Positions 15,828-26,506 are shown, counted from the first letter of the stretch. The stretch: DNA of 64,000 nucleotides from AWTP1-13 sp963840075 (GCA_963840075.1 CAWIXS010000008.1:51721-115720), one strand, 5' to 3'. Program-made: numbers and translations. The notes: a model not told the origin generated them from the letters alone.

Positions 15828-18800
15828 TCAGCTCGGGTGGTCGGTGCCGAGATGGGTCAGCCGCTCGGCGATCTCGTCGATGGCGCTCGAGATGGGCTGG
15901 AACTCGAAGGTGACAACATGACGGCCGGCTGGCACGTGCACGGCCCTGAAGAGGACGTTGGCGCGCAGGATCGGTGCATCCTCGCCGTCGACGTCGACCG
16001 TCCACCAGGGATGCCAGAACGTCGTTGAGGACGACGAAGCCCGCGTGCGCCGCATCGACCTCCACCACCACCTTGGTGTTGCGGTAGCGGCGGATGGCAA
16101 CGCTGGACTTGCGCGCCGGCCTGCCCGTCGTCTCGGAGGCGGTCCCGACCTCGGGCGCCGCCTCGAGAAGCACCGTCCTCCTGGGATCGAATTTCGGCCA
16201 CTCGCCGGAGGCTGTCAGCGCGTCGAAATCGGCGAGTTGCCAGTCGCGCACGAACAGCACGCGCGGCAGGGCGCGCGGGTTCTCGTAGATGTAGGCATCG
16301 CTGGTCCGGGCGACGAGCTTCAGCTCGCCGGGTTTCAGCCGGCGGTCGATCCGCTCGATCGGCACGCCGATGGCGATGAATCGCAGGCCCAGCAGGTTTG
16401 CCAGCGTCGAGGCATAGGAGGGAAACAGCGGCGCAAAGGTCTTCTGGTCGGCGCCGGCGATGTAGTCGCGGGCGCCCGTGGCCTTGGCGACCTCGGCGAG
16501 CCGGAACGGGTTGTAGCCGAGCGTGCCGTCGAGACCGTGCACCAGGGCGGCGTTCTGCCACTCGAAGCCCAGGCCGACGAGCTCGATCCTGTCGCGCCAC
16601 TGCGAGCCGTCGGCACGGCGCGCGTGCTGCTTCAAGAAGCGGATCGTCTCGTTCATGCAGTCGGGCTTCAGCACCTCGTAGGAGGTTGCCGGCGAGGCCG
16701 TCGACTCGTTGGGACCGTTGTTGACGGCGAGGTCGCCTGCGAGGAGCAGCGCCGGAGCGAGAGCGGCGAGGCCGGGATTGCGCCTGCGCCACGCGGCAGG
16801 CGCCATGAGCACAGCCAGGGTCGCCGCGATCCAGGCGAGCGCCTCCACCAGCGGCTTCACGGCGATGGCCGTGCGATCCACGCTCCAGGCCGTGGCAAGG
16901 GCGCCCAGCAGAATGGCGGCGACCAGGCCGGCCTCCAGCGCTCTGCGGAGCGGCGACGCCGGCGGCAAGGCGCCGCTCGCCCACAGGTGCACGAGGTACC
17001 CCGCCGCAACGGCCAGCATGGCGCCGATCAGGAATACCGCGTCGACGGGGCGCCTGAAGAGCGCAACACCCGGCAGGAGATCGAAAAAGACTGTGAACGC
17101 GGGCGTGTAGCGGCCGAGGGCGTAAAGCAGGAGCGCCGCGACGGCGATGGCAGGATAGCGCAGCTCGCGCGACCAGAGCGCGCCCCGCACCAGACCGACC
17201 GTAAGGACCAGCAGCATCGGCAGGGTGCCGACGTAGATCTGGCTCATGTTCTGGCTGAGCGTGAGCTCGTTCTTGTTCCAGGCCTCGCTGTAGGGGCCCC
17301 AGTACGCGACGGCCGGATCGAAGGCGCCGAACAGGTCGGCGACGACGCCCGTGAGCAGCGAGGCGGGATGCAGCGAGCCGCGCACCGCCTCGCCGAACGC
17401 AACCGCGGGGCGGTTGGAGCCGTCGAGGAACAGATAGGTCAGGAGGATCGGCAGCGCCGCGAGCGCGGCGCCGACCATGGCACAGCAGGCCAGCGGGCGC
17501 AGGCTGGCGCGCAGGGCGAGGCGCCGGTCGGCGGCCAGCATCCAGTGGCTCACGCAGTAGCCGGCCAGGACGTAGCCGCCGAGCAGTGCGACCTGGTTGG
17601 GCTCCGACACCATCAGGCCGCCCGCGACGCCTGCCAGCACGCCGTAGCGCAGGGACGAGCGATCGAGCGCGCGCGCGATGAGCCACAGCGTCACGGCGAA
17701 CAGGGCGAGGCTCTGGATCTGGGCGATGTGCTGCATGCGCCAGGCCGCCGACGCGCCGAACGCGAAGGTGACGGCCGCGACCACACCGCCCGCGGGATGC
17801 CAGCCTCGGTCCCGGCAGAACCCCAGCATGGCGAGCCCACCCACGGCCAGCAGCGCGAGCACGCAAGCATCGAGCCCTCGAAAGCTCGGCGCCTTGTCGA
17901 GATAGGCGAGGAGGAACGCGGGCGACAGGATCAGCGACTGCGGGTCGGCGATCTGCGGCACGCCCACGAACGCGCTGGGGTTCCAGAACGGCGACTGCCC
18001 CGAATGCAAGGCGTTGGCAAGGAACTGCAGCTGCGCCTGGAACAGCGCCTTGGCGTCGTAGGGTATGGTCACCGCGCCGCTGAGCCACGGATAGGACAGC
18101 AGCGCCCAGATCCCTGCAAACAGGAGGGCAGCGAGACTGTAGCCCGCCGGCCCGCTGGTCCGCGCTTGCGGGCCTCCGGGCGCCTGCCCTGTCGCCCCTT
18201 GCCGATCCGTTTTTGCCTCGCCGTGACCTGCCGCGCCGGGCGGCGACGGACCGGTGCGCGGAGTCGCCACGAACGTCATGCGGGCGGTGTTGTGGCCGAT
18301 GTTGGGATAGTCGCGCCGGGCTGCGAACCCGGCCTCGTCCAGCTCGCGCAGCATCTCCGCCTCGTCGCGCTGCAGGAACCCCACCTCCCGGCGCAGGCGC
18401 GGGTAGCTCGACAGCGACGAGCGCACGAGGCCCGCGGCCGCCGCCACCAGGAAGCCGTTGGCGGCCGCGAACCGGAACAGCTCGAAGGCGTCGCGCAACG
18501 GACTGACACGCCGCGGGACAATGTCGCCGAGCACCAGCCGTCCGTCGCCGGCGAGCTTCTCCCGCGCCAGGGAGAGGAGCTGGCCGAGCTCGGCCGCCGA
18601 CAGATACTGGACCACCGAGTTGACGACGATGGTGTCGACGGAGCCGGGGTCGAGCTCGGCGAGCTGCTGCGGGCTGATGACGGAGATGCTCGGCACGCCC
18701 GCGTAGCGGGCGGCGAGCCTCTCGCGCACCGTTGGTGCGCTCTCGCACAGGAGGAGTTGGCCGCAGGCGGCGGCCACGCGGTCGGCGCTGAGCGTATCGC

Positions 18801-18942
18801 CGCAGCCATAATCGACGACGCGCGCGCCGGGCCCCGGCACGTACTTGAGCATATCGCGCGCGATCCCTTCGTAATGCACGCGCCTGTGGCGGTCATTGAC
18901 GTAGATCGACGTCTCTTGGTTCCAGAACTCAGCCCAGCTCAC
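15828..18942 (-). CDS. Fusion: SAM methyltransferase + YfhO-like membrane protein (frameshifted)
   Basis: About 1037 residues. Residues 1-235 are a class I SAM-dependent methyltransferase (VVDYGCGDTLSADRVAAACG, then SVDTIVVNSVVQYLS). After a hydrophilic linker, residues from about 270 to 700 hold some 12-13 membrane helices with YfhO-type loops (IPYDAKALFQAQLQFL, SGQSPFWNPSAFVGVP). A periplasmic C-terminal beta region ends in WHPWWTVDVDGEDAPI. One extra T near 16019 turns NDVWHPWW out of frame; the total length is 3n+1, as expected for a single insertion. YfhO proteins act in glycosylation of cell-surface lipids and proteins. The start codon is GTG. It lies upstream of the interrupted hydrolase on the same strand. 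Confidence 0.75.
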
Positions 18943-19286
18943 AGCGCCACAGCCACCAGCGACGCGCGCTCCCCTGCCGCCTCGAAGGGGCCTGGGTCAC
19001 GTCAATGCAATGAAAGCGGTCCCGCTCGCTTCCCTCCCTGATGCTCGGGTCGGCGTCCATCGTTCCGGGCGGACGACTCGACACTGCGGGACTGCTACAA
19101 TTCGAGCGCAAACGCTGCCCGTTGTCCAGCCAGCGCCTGCGCACGTGCCGAACGGTCGCGCTGCAGTGCGTCACAGCCACGGGGCCTGCTCGCGATGCGC
19201 CCACCCATGTCCCGGCCCAGCCATCCTCGGGCGGCACGTAGGTACACCCTCTCCACGGGCGACGGCATTTGTGACCAGGTCGGCTC
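18943..19286. other. Intergenic region, no gene seen
   Basis: About 340 bp between the methyltransferase-fusion start and the fdsA terminator hairpin. It should contain the promoter of the fusion gene. I see no conserved protein, RNA or strong repeat in it. Confidence 0.4.
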
Positions 19287-19316
19287 GGTGCATTCGCGCA
19301 TCCGCGCGAATGCACC
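19287..19316. terminator. Perfect 13-bp hairpin after fdsA
   Basis: GGTGCATTCGCGC pairs exactly with GCGCGAATGCACC around the loop ATCC. It abuts the fdsA stop. There is no T-run, so it may act as a 3'-end stabiliser or factor-dependent terminator. Confidence 0.6.
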
Positions 19317-22104
19317 CTACTCCGCCGCCACCAGCGCCTCGCCCTGCACCGGCTCCACCTTGGCGGCGCAGAACTTGAACTCGGGGATCTTGCCCATGGG
19401 GTCGAGCTGGGGGTTGGTGAGCAGGTTGGCGGCGGCCTCGGCGAAGCAGAACGGGATGAACACCATGCCCTCGGCCACGTCGCGGTCGGCGCGCGCCTTC
19501 AGCACCACCGTGCCGCGCCGCGTCGTGACGCGGATGAAGCCGCCGGGAGGCACGCCCAGCCGGTCCAGCTCGCGCGGGTTCATCCCGGCGACCGCCTCCG
19601 GCTCCAGCGAATCCAAATGCGCCGCGCGGCGCGTCATGGCGCCGGTGTGCCAGTGCTCCAGCAGACGGCCGGTGGTGAGCACCAGGGGATAGGTCTCGTC
19701 GGGCAGCTCGTCGGGGGGCAAGAGGTCGGCCGGCACGATCCTGGCGCGGCCCGACGCGGTCGGGAACGAGGTGGCGAAGATGATCTCGTTGCCGGGCTTG
19801 TCGGGCGCGTCGCAGGGATAGGTGACGGCGTCCTCGCGCAGCAGGCGCTCCCAGGTGATGTTCTCCAGCGACGGCATCACGTAGGCCATCTCGGCGAACA
19901 CCTCCGAGAACGTCCTTGTAGTTCCAGCCCAAGCCGATGCGCTGGGCCAGCTCCTGGATCAGCTCCCAGTCCTGGCGCGCCTCGCCCGGCGGGTCGACCA
20001 CCGGCCGCCCGATCTGCACCTGGCGGTTGGTGTTGGTGAAGGTGCCCCACTTCTCGGCGTGCGCGGAGGCCGGCAGCACCACGTCGGCATGCCAGGCGGT
20101 CTCGGTGAGGAAGATGTCCTGCACCACGAGATGCTCCAGCTTGGCCAGCGCCTCGCGCGCGTGCTGCACGTCGGGGTCCGACATCGCCGGGTTCTCGCCC
20201 AGGATATACATCCCCTTGATGGTACCGTCCTCGATGGCGTGCATGATCTCGACCACCGTGAGGCCCTTCCTGGGATCGAGCCCGACGCCCCAGAACTCCT
20301 CGTACTTGCCGCGGATCGAGGCGTCCTCCACCGACTTGTAGTCGGGGAACACCATGGGGATCAGGCCGGCGTCGGAGGCGCCCTGCACGTTGTTCTGGCC
20401 GCGCAGCGGGTGCAGCCCGGTGCCGGGCCGGCCGACCTGGCCGGTGACGAGCGCCAGCGCGATCAGGCAGCGCGCGTTGTCGGTGCCGTGCGTGTGCTGG
20501 GAGATGCCCATGCCCCAGAAGATGATGGAGCGCTCCGAGCGGGCGTAGAGGCGGGCCACCTCGCGGATGGTGGCGGCGGGGATGCCGCACACGGGTTCCA
20601 TGGCCTCGGGGGTGAAGTCCTTCACTTTGGCCTTGAGGCTGTCGAACCCCTCCGTGTGCGCCTGCACGTATTGAATATCGACCATGCCCTCTTCGACGAT
20701 CACGTTGAGCATGGCGTTGAGGAGCGCCACGTCGCGGCCCGGCTTGAACTGCAGCGTGCGGTAGGCAACGCGCGCCAAGCCCTGGCTCTGCGCGCGCGGG
20801 TCGATGACGATCAGCTTGGCGCCGCCCCGCGCCGCGTTCTTGAGGAAGGTGGCGGCGACGGGGTGGTTCTCGGCCGGGCGCGCGCCGATGACGATGATGC
20901 AGTCGCTATCCTTGGCCGCGGTGAACGGCGCCGTGACCGCGCCGGAGTTCAGGCCCTCCATCAGGGCGGCCACGGAGGAGGCGTGGCAAAGCCGCGTGCA
21001 GTGGTCGACGTTGTTGGTGCCGAAGCCCTGGCGGATCAGCTTCTGGAAGAGATACGCCTCCTCGTTGGAGCCCTTGGCCGAGCCGAAGCCGGCGAGCGCC
21101 TTGCCACCCTCGCGGCTGTGGATCGCCCCGAGTCCGGAGGCGGCCTTGGCCAGCGCCTCCTCCCAGGTCGCCTCGCGGAAGTACTTGTCGACCTCGTCGC
21201 GCTCAATCTGCAGGTTGGCATCCTTGGGCACGCCCTCGCGGCGGATCAGCGGCGTCTTCAGCCGGTCGGGGTGGTGGATGTAGTCGAAGCCGAAGCGGCC
21301 CTTGACGCACAGCCGGTTCTCGTTGGCCGGCCCATCGCGCCCGTCGATGTAGAGGATGCGGTTGTCCTTGACGTGCACCTTGGTCTGGCAGCCCACGCCG
21401 CAATAGGGGCAGAGCGTGTCGACCGACTTCTCCTCGTACTTGACGCGCCGGCCGGCGTCGTCGAGCAGGCTCTTTTCCATCAGCGCGCCGGTGGGGCACA
21501 CCTGCACGCACTCGCCGCAGGCCACGCACGTGGAGTGGCCCATGCCCTGGTCGAAGTCGAACACCACCTTGGAGCCGTGGCCGCGGTAGGCCATGCCGAT
21601 CACGTCGTTGGCCTGCACCTCGCGGCAGGCGCGCACGCACAGCCCGCAGTTGATGCACGCATCGAGATTGACGGCGATGGCCGCATGCGTGCTGTCGGGC
21701 GTCGGGCGCTGGTGATCGCGCGGAAAGCGGCTCTTTGGCTCGATGCCCATGGCATCGACCCAGCCCCAGAACTTGGATGCCGGGTCGTGGCTCGTCTCCC
21801 GCTCTGGCTGGTCGGCCATCAGCAGCTCGAGCACCATCTGGCGCGACTTCTTCGCCCGCTCCGACGCGGTCTTCACCTTCATGCCCGCCGTCGCCTTGCG
21901 TTGGCAGGACGCGGCGAGCACGCGCTCGCCCTCGACCTCCACCATGCAGGCGCGGCAGTTGCCGTCCGCCCGGTAGCCCGGCGCCGGATGCCAGCACAGG
22001 TGCGGAATCCTGGTGCCGTGCCGCTGGGCGACCTGCCAGATGGTCTCGTCCGGCTCGGCCTCGACCGGCTTGCCGTCCAGCTCGAAGGTGATCTTGTCGG
22101 TCAT
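19317..22104 (-). CDS. fdsA: NAD-dependent formate dehydrogenase alpha subunit (one frameshift)
   Basis: The catalytic subunit oxidises formate to CO2 at a molybdenum (or tungsten) bis-pyranopterin centre. The order of cofactor sites is: N-terminal 2Fe-2S domain (HLCWHPAPGYRADGNCRACM), paired 4Fe-4S motifs (CINCGLCVRACREV and CVACGECVQVCPTGAL), the proximal cluster CPYCGVGCQTKV, then the pterin domains. The active-site ligand is Cys in NNVDHCTRLCHASS, not selenocysteine. Near 19912 one extra T breaks WNYKDVSEVFAEMAYV; the two frames join cleanly and the length is 3n+1. About 928 residues, normal for FdsA. It is the last gene of the operon starting at 24700. Confidence 0.9.
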
Positions 22105-22135
22105 GAAAAGTCTCCGAGACCTGCTCGAGCTTGCT

Positions 22136-22681
22136 TCAGTGCTTGTGCCGCTGGTGCGCGCCGCCCCCGGCATAGCCGCGCAGCACCGCATAGCGGGCGC
22201 GCTGGGCGGGCGTCAGCAGCGGCGTGATCTCCACGTGCGCCAGCAGATGCGACAGGCGCACCTCTCCGAGCAGGCGGTTGGCCTCGGCCACGCGAGCCGC
22301 GACCTCTCGTGCATCGGCAGTGCCGGACTTGAAGGCCTGGTCGACCGCCTTCTCGGCCTTTACGTAGGCCTCGCCCAGCACCTTCGCCCTGGCCTTCATG
22401 CGGTCGAAGGCCGCCTTCACGAGCGTGCGCTGCTCCGGCGCCAACTGCAGCTCCTCGGCAAGCTCCAGGACGTGCGACGGCCCAGGATGGCCGTTGAGCT
22501 CCGCCGCTTTGGCGAGGCCCGCGCCGCGACCAGCCAGAAAATCCTGCAGCTCCCGAGCCGACAGGCTCGCGACCTCTCGGGTCTGCTGACCGGCGTAAGG
22601 CTGGCCGGAATAGGGCTGGGCGAACACACCCGTTGCAGCCGCTGCGACGGCAAGGGCGGCGATCGTCAAGCGCGTCCGCAT
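22136..22681 (-). CDS. Spy/CpxP-family periplasmic protein
   Basis: 181 residues with a signal peptide (MRTRLTIAALAVAAAATGVFA). The mature part is all helical with two LTxxQ-like motifs: LAPEQRTLVKAAFDRMKARA near 95 and LTPAQRARYAVLRGY near 155. These define the Spy/CpxP family of ATP-independent periplasmic chaperones and metal or stress sensors. It lies inside the formate dehydrogenase operon, 7 bp after the cupin gene and about 30 bp before fdsA. A cytoplasmic enzyme would not need it directly, so its role there is unclear. Confidence 0.75.
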   Translation of the reverse strand: MRTRLTIAALAVAAAATGVFAQPYSGQPYAGQQTREVASLSARELQDFLAGRGAGLAKAAELNGHPGPSHVLELAEELQLAPEQRTLVKAAFDRMKARAKVLGEAYVKAEKAVDQAFKSGTADAREVAARVAEANRLLGEVRLSHLLAHVEITPLLTPAQRARYAVLRGYAGGGAHQRHKH

Positions 22682-22688
22682 GCGATCC

Positions 22689-22982
22689 TCACTTTTTCAC
22701 CTCGATCTCCACGAAGGCGAGCTCGAAGGCATTGGCGTTGATGACGTTGTGGTGCACTCCGGCGTTGCGGAAGTAGGAGACGCCCTGCTTCAGATCGGCG
22801 AAGCTCTCCTCGCCCTGCGGCGACACCAGCTTCAGCCGGCCGTTGCCGGACGGCACGACCACGTAGTCCATCGGGTGCACATGCTCGCCGGTCTCCGCGC
22901 CCGGCGCAAACCGCCACTCCGTCACGCGCACGCGCTCGTTGTCGACCTGCACCGTGGGGACGGCTTGTGGCAACTTGCTCAT
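22689..22982 (-). CDS. Cupin-domain protein
   Basis: 97 residues of a single cupin barrel. Motif 1 is visible as GAETGEHVHPMDYVVV (metal-binding His residues HVH with an acidic residue following) and motif 2 as FRNAGVHHNVINAN. Small stand-alone cupins bind a metal and may be enzymes or sensors. The ATG overlaps the stop of the fused fdsGB gene, so translation is coupled. It may help cofactor or redox handling of the dehydrogenase, but that is inference. Confidence 0.8.
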   Translation of the reverse strand: MSKLPQAVPTVQVDNERVRVTEWRFAPGAETGEHVHPMDYVVVPSGNGRLKLVSPQGEESFADLKQGVSYFRNAGVHHNVINANAFELAFVEIEVKK

Positions 22983-24700
22983 CGCAGATCCTCCGGGAAA
23001 TACCTGAGCACCGATTTTAGCGGATTGGGTGCCGCCTGACCCAGACCGCAGATGGAGGCGTCCGCCATCACCTGCGCCAGGTCGCCCAGCAGCTCAGGAT
23101 CCCAATTGCCGCTCGCCATGAGCTGGACGGCCTTCTCGGTGCCGTTGCGGCAGGGTGTGCACTGGCCGCAGCTCTCGTCCTCGAAGAAGCGCATCAAGTT
23201 CAGCGCCACGGCCTTCATGTCGTCCTTGTCCGACAGGATGACGACCGCGTGGCTGCCGACGAAGGCGCCGTGCTTCTCGAGCTGGCCGAAGTCGAGCGGG
23301 ATATCGGCCATGTAGGCCGGCAGGATGCCGCCCGAGGCGCCGCCCGGGAGATAGCCCTTGAGGTGGTGGCCGTCGAGCATGCCGCCGGCGAGCTCGATCA
23401 GGTCCTTGGCGGTGGAGCCGGCCGCCGTGATCACCACGCCCGGCTTCTTCACGCGCCCCGACACCGAGTAGGAGCGCAGGCCCTTGGCGCCGTTCTTGCC
23501 CTGCGAGGCGAACCACTGGGCGCCTTTGTCGAGGATGGTGGGCACCCAATAGAGTGTCTCGATGTTGTTGACGAGCGTCGGCCGGCCGAACAGCCCGACC
23601 TGCGCCACATAGGGCGGCCGGTGGCGCGGCAGCCCCCGCTTGCCCTCGATCGACTCGATCATGGCGCTTTCCTCGCCGCAGATGTAGGCGCCCGCACCGC
23701 GCCGCACATTGAGCTTGGTGTGCCTGGCGAGCCCCGCCGCCTCCAGCTTGGGAATCTCCTGCGCCAGGATGCGGTGCACCGCCGGATACTCGTCGCGGAT
23801 GTAGATGAACACCTCGGCCGCCTCCACCGCCCAGGCCGCGATCAGCGCCCCTTCCAGGAACCTGTGCGGCTCGCGCTCCAGGTAATGGCGGTCCTTGAAG
23901 GTGCCGGGCTCGCCCTCGTCGCCGTTGACCGCCATGAGTCGCGGGCCCTTCTCGGCGCGCACCAGGCCCCATTTGCGCCCCGTCGGGAAGCCCGCGCCGC
24001 CGAGCCCGCGCAGGCCGCCGTCCGACAGGGTGGCGATGACCTCCTCGACCTTGCGGGCGCCCGAGAGGCAGGCGCGCAGCACGCCATACCCCCCCGCGTT
24101 GGTGTAGGTGTCGAGGTCCTGGTAGGCGGGGATCTCGGCGTGCACGTGCCCGCCCAGCGCCAGGTCCTCGAGCACCGCAGCGCTGGCACGGCCGACGTGG
24201 CGATGGCCCACCTCCGCGGCGGGCGCCACGTCGCACGCGCCGACGCAAGGCGCGCGCACCACCCGCACGCCCGCCAGGCGCGCCGCCTGCATCTCGGCGA
24301 GCAGCCTCTCGGCGCCGGCGAGCATGCAGCTGAGGCTGTCGCAGACGCGGATCGTCACCTTCGGCGGCCTTGGCTCGCTGTCGGCCACCACGTCGAAATG
24401 CGCGTAGAAGGTGGCGACCTCGTAGACCTCGGCCATCGGGATCCGGAGCTCCTCGGCCAGCGCCTGCAGCAGCCCTTCGGGCAGGCACCCCTCCTTGTCC
24501 TGGATCAGGTGCAGATACTCGATCAGCAGCGCGCGCTCGCGCGGCCGCCCGCCCAGGATGGCCTTGACGGCCGCGACCTCCGCTTCCCGGAGGACCCGGC
24601 CGCGCGGGAAGGGCGCCGCCTTGCGTCTGCCGGACCCCGGGTGGATCGCTCGCCCGCCCGAGGGGCGCGCAGCGCTGTGGCCTGTTGCGGTGTCTTGCAT
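22979..24700 (-). CDS. fdsB: Formate dehydrogenase beta subunit with fused gamma (NuoE-like + NuoF-like)
   Basis: 573 residues. Residues 35-165 are a NuoE/FdsG thioredoxin-like 2Fe-2S domain (cysteines 120, 125, 152, 156 in VRVCDSLSC-type and APCVGACD segments). The rest is NuoF/FdsB: FMN/NAD loop GLRGLGGAGFPTGRKWG, then NGDEGEPGTFKDRHYLERE, GAGAYICGEESA, and the 4Fe-4S motif ESCGQCTPCRNGT. Together they pass electrons from FdsA to NAD+. FdsG and FdsB are usually separate genes; here they are one. The start at 24700 is the first that precedes the homologous region; an upstream ATG at 24823 is possible. It heads the operon fdsGB-cupin-Spy-fdsA. Confidence 0.88.
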   Translation of the reverse strand: MQDTATGHSAARPSGGRAIHPGSGRRKAAPFPRGRVLREAEVAAVKAILGGRPRERALLIEYLHLIQDKEGCLPEGLLQALAEELRIPMAEVYEVATFYAHFDVVADSEPRPPKVTIRVCDSLSCMLAGAERLLAEMQAARLAGVRVVRAPCVGACDVAPAAEVGHRHVGRASAAVLEDLALGGHVHAEIPAYQDLDTYTNAGGYGVLRACLSGARKVEEVIATLSDGGLRGLGGAGFPTGRKWGLVRAEKGPRLMAVNGDEGEPGTFKDRHYLEREPHRFLEGALIAAWAVEAAEVFIYIRDEYPAVHRILAQEIPKLEAAGLARHTKLNVRRGAGAYICGEESAMIESIEGKRGLPRHRPPYVAQVGLFGRPTLVNNIETLYWVPTILDKGAQWFASQGKNGAKGLRSYSVSGRVKKPGVVITAAGSTAKDLIELAGGMLDGHHLKGYLPGGASGGILPAYMADIPLDFGQLEKHGAFVGSHAVVILSDKDDMKAVALNLMRFFEDESCGQCTPCRNGTEKAVQLMASGNWDPELLGDLAQVMADASICGLGQAAPNPLKSVLRYFPEDLR

Positions 24701-24787
24701 CCTCGGGAGCCTGGAGAAACCTGGGTGATGTGGTTTGCGCGCGGCCGGCTCGACCTGCGACACGGCCCTCGCATATGCTGGCGCAGT

Positions 24788-24802
24788 GGCATACCATATG
24801 CC
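24788..24802. promoter_or_regulatory. Palindrome in the fdsGB/terC divergent region
   Basis: GGCATA-CCA-TATGCC, a perfect 6-bp inverted repeat 88 bp before the fdsGB start codon. Size and position fit an operator for a dimeric regulator of the formate dehydrogenase operon. No regulator gene is adjacent. Confidence 0.4.
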
Positions 24803-24991
24803 ATATAGGGTTTCGCTGTCGAGCATGAGGCCGGAGATTCGGCGTGAGGCTCTGGCCGGGGCCACACATACTGCCGAGAGCCCAAGCTGCAGACGCGCCG
24901 CTGCGTCCATCGTGCGGATGTGGTGTCTCGGCGTGAGGCGGGTTGTGTGGTACGCAAACCCGAGGCAGGCCCAGTCAGAAGGGGGGAGGGA

Positions 24992-25846
24992 ATGGAGCTG
25001 TTGGTTGCGCTGAGCGACAGCGGCTGGTTATCGCAAATCACGGAGCGATGGCTCGACTGGTTCGGCACGCTGTTCGGCCCGCACGCCCTCACCGCCATCG
25101 CCGCCGCCAAGATCATCGGCATCAACATCATCCTGTCCGGTGACAACGCGGTGGTGATCGCCCTCGCCTGCCGCAGCCTTCCAGCGCGCCAACGCCTGAT
25201 GGGCATCCTGCTGGGTGCAGGAGCCGCCGTCGTGCTGCGCATCATCTTCACGGCAGTCGTGTTCTACCTGCTGGGCGTGCCTTGGCTGCAGATCGCCGGC
25301 AGCCTGTTGCTGTTCTGGATCGCCATCAAGCTGCTGATCGCCGACGAGTCGGAAGGAGATGGCGTGGCCTCCGGCTCGAGCTTGTTCGAGGCGGTGAAGA
25401 TCGTTGCCATCGCCGACGTAGTCATGAGCCTCGACAACGTGCTCGCCATCGCCGGCGCCGCGAAGAGCGCGCCGGCCGAGCAGCAACTGTGGCTCATCAT
25501 CTTCGGCCTTGTGGTCAGCATTCCGCTGGTGATTGCCGGATCGACGCTGATCATGGGGTTGCTCTCGCGCTACCCGATCCTGGTGTGGGCGGGCGCCGCG
25601 CTGCTGGGCTGGATCGCGGGCGAGCTGATGGTGAGCGACAACATCGCTCTCACGCAGCTCCAGGCTTGGAATCCCGCGTTGGTTGTGCAGGACTCCCAGG
25701 CACCCATGGGATTCAAGCCTGCCGGCGTCGTGCACTATACCGCCGCTGCGGCGGGCGCCCTGCTCGTGCTCCTCTTGGGGTGGCTCCTGCTGCGACGGCG
25801 CCATCGAGCCGCGGTCGGCGTGCACGGCCAAGGCCCCGCTGAATAG
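24992..25846 (+). CDS. TerC/YjbE-family integral membrane protein
   Basis: 284 residues, about seven membrane helices. The two TerC signature loops with acidic residues inside the membrane are present: NIILSGDNAVVIALAC (near 48) and ADVVMSLDNVLAIAGAA (near 143). The TerC family moves metal ions, in several cases manganese, across the membrane, often for exoenzyme metallation. GGGGGAGGG sits just upstream of the ATG at 24992. It is divergent from the formate dehydrogenase operon. A manganese riboswitch, common before such genes, is not evident upstream. Confidence 0.85.
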   Translation: MELLVALSDSGWLSQITERWLDWFGTLFGPHALTAIAAAKIIGINIILSGDNAVVIALACRSLPARQRLMGILLGAGAAVVLRIIFTAVVFYLLGVPWLQIAGSLLLFWIAIKLLIADESEGDGVASGSSLFEAVKIVAIADVVMSLDNVLAIAGAAKSAPAEQQLWLIIFGLVVSIPLVIAGSTLIMGLLSRYPILVWAGAALLGWIAGELMVSDNIALTQLQAWNPALVVQDSQAPMGFKPAGVVHYTAAAAGALLVLLLGWLLLRRRHRAAVGVHGQGPAE

Positions 25847-26244
25847 GCGGGGCCGGGGGCCGGGATTGTGGTGAGGCCGGCCTGGTTCCGGAGCTCGGGT
25901 GACGCTGCACCTCGGACCGAGGTGCCATGCGTTGCAGCCGCAGTTGAGCTTGCAACGCGAAGCCCGCGCCCGCTGGGACCCGGGCACGTCCGATGTGGCC
26001 GTGGAATGCCCTCCACGAGGCTTGGCGTGGCCGTGGAAGGGCCTCCAGCCGGGTCGGGCACCTGCGGGCCATTCGGACCTGCCCGCCAGCCAGCGGTCAA
26101 ATTTGTTGGGGATACGCAACCAGTGGCGGCCGTCGCTGCAGCCCGCTTCTACCTGCCGCCTCGCCGGGCCTCCCATGTGATAGGATGTGCCCTGCAGACA
26201 TCCTATCCCTGGACGCCGCTGGGCAAAGGTGGAGTCGAAGCGCG
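25847..26244. other. Intergenic region with a 21-bp tandem duplication
   Basis: About 400 bp without a convincing gene. It contains a 21-bp near-repeat (GTGGCCGTGGAATGCCCTCC at 25996 and GTGGCCGTGGAAGGGCCTCC at 26028) and a short palindrome ACCTCGGACCGAGGT near 25910 that may end terC transcription. Confidence 0.4.
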
Positions 26245-26484
26245 ATGACAAAGCCGAGGTGGGACATCAGGAACGAAGGGCGCTCGTGGCGAGGCGACGA
26301 GGCCTGGGGGCGCTATCAGCTGACACCCCGGAAGATCGAGATGATCGACGGGAAGATTCTGTGGTCCGACGAGGATCGCGAGGTGCTCCTCGGCCTCCTC
26401 CTGGAGAATCTGGGCGCGGACCGCGCCGTGCGGCTGGGCGACCCCGAGGTGTGGCGCGCGGCTGCAGCCAAGCTGCCTGGTTGA
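26245..26484 (+). CDS. Conserved small hypothetical protein
   Basis: 79 residues: MTKPRWDIRNEGRSWRGDEA, then YQLTPRKIEMIDGKILWSDE and LGLLLENLGADRAVRLGDP. I recall proteins with this pattern (WDIRNEG...W, then the TPxKIEMIDGKLFWSDEDR block) from Hyphomicrobiales, but no function is known to me. It is soluble and charged. The following gene starts 22 bp downstream on the same strand. Confidence 0.6.
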   Translation: MTKPRWDIRNEGRSWRGDEAWGRYQLTPRKIEMIDGKILWSDEDREVLLGLLLENLGADRAVRLGDPEVWRAAAAKLPG

Positions 26485-26506
26485 CCTTCTCGCATCGAGG
26501 GCAAGC

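Noticed and set aside
19317..22104. Selenocysteine in formate dehydrogenase
   Set aside because: The active-site position is an ordinary Cys codon in DHCTRLCH, and the frame break near 19912 is a single extra base, not an in-frame TGA.
24840..24991. Manganese (yybP-ykoY) riboswitch before the TerC-family gene
   Set aside because: I could not find the conserved loop sequences or a matching paired core in the leader.
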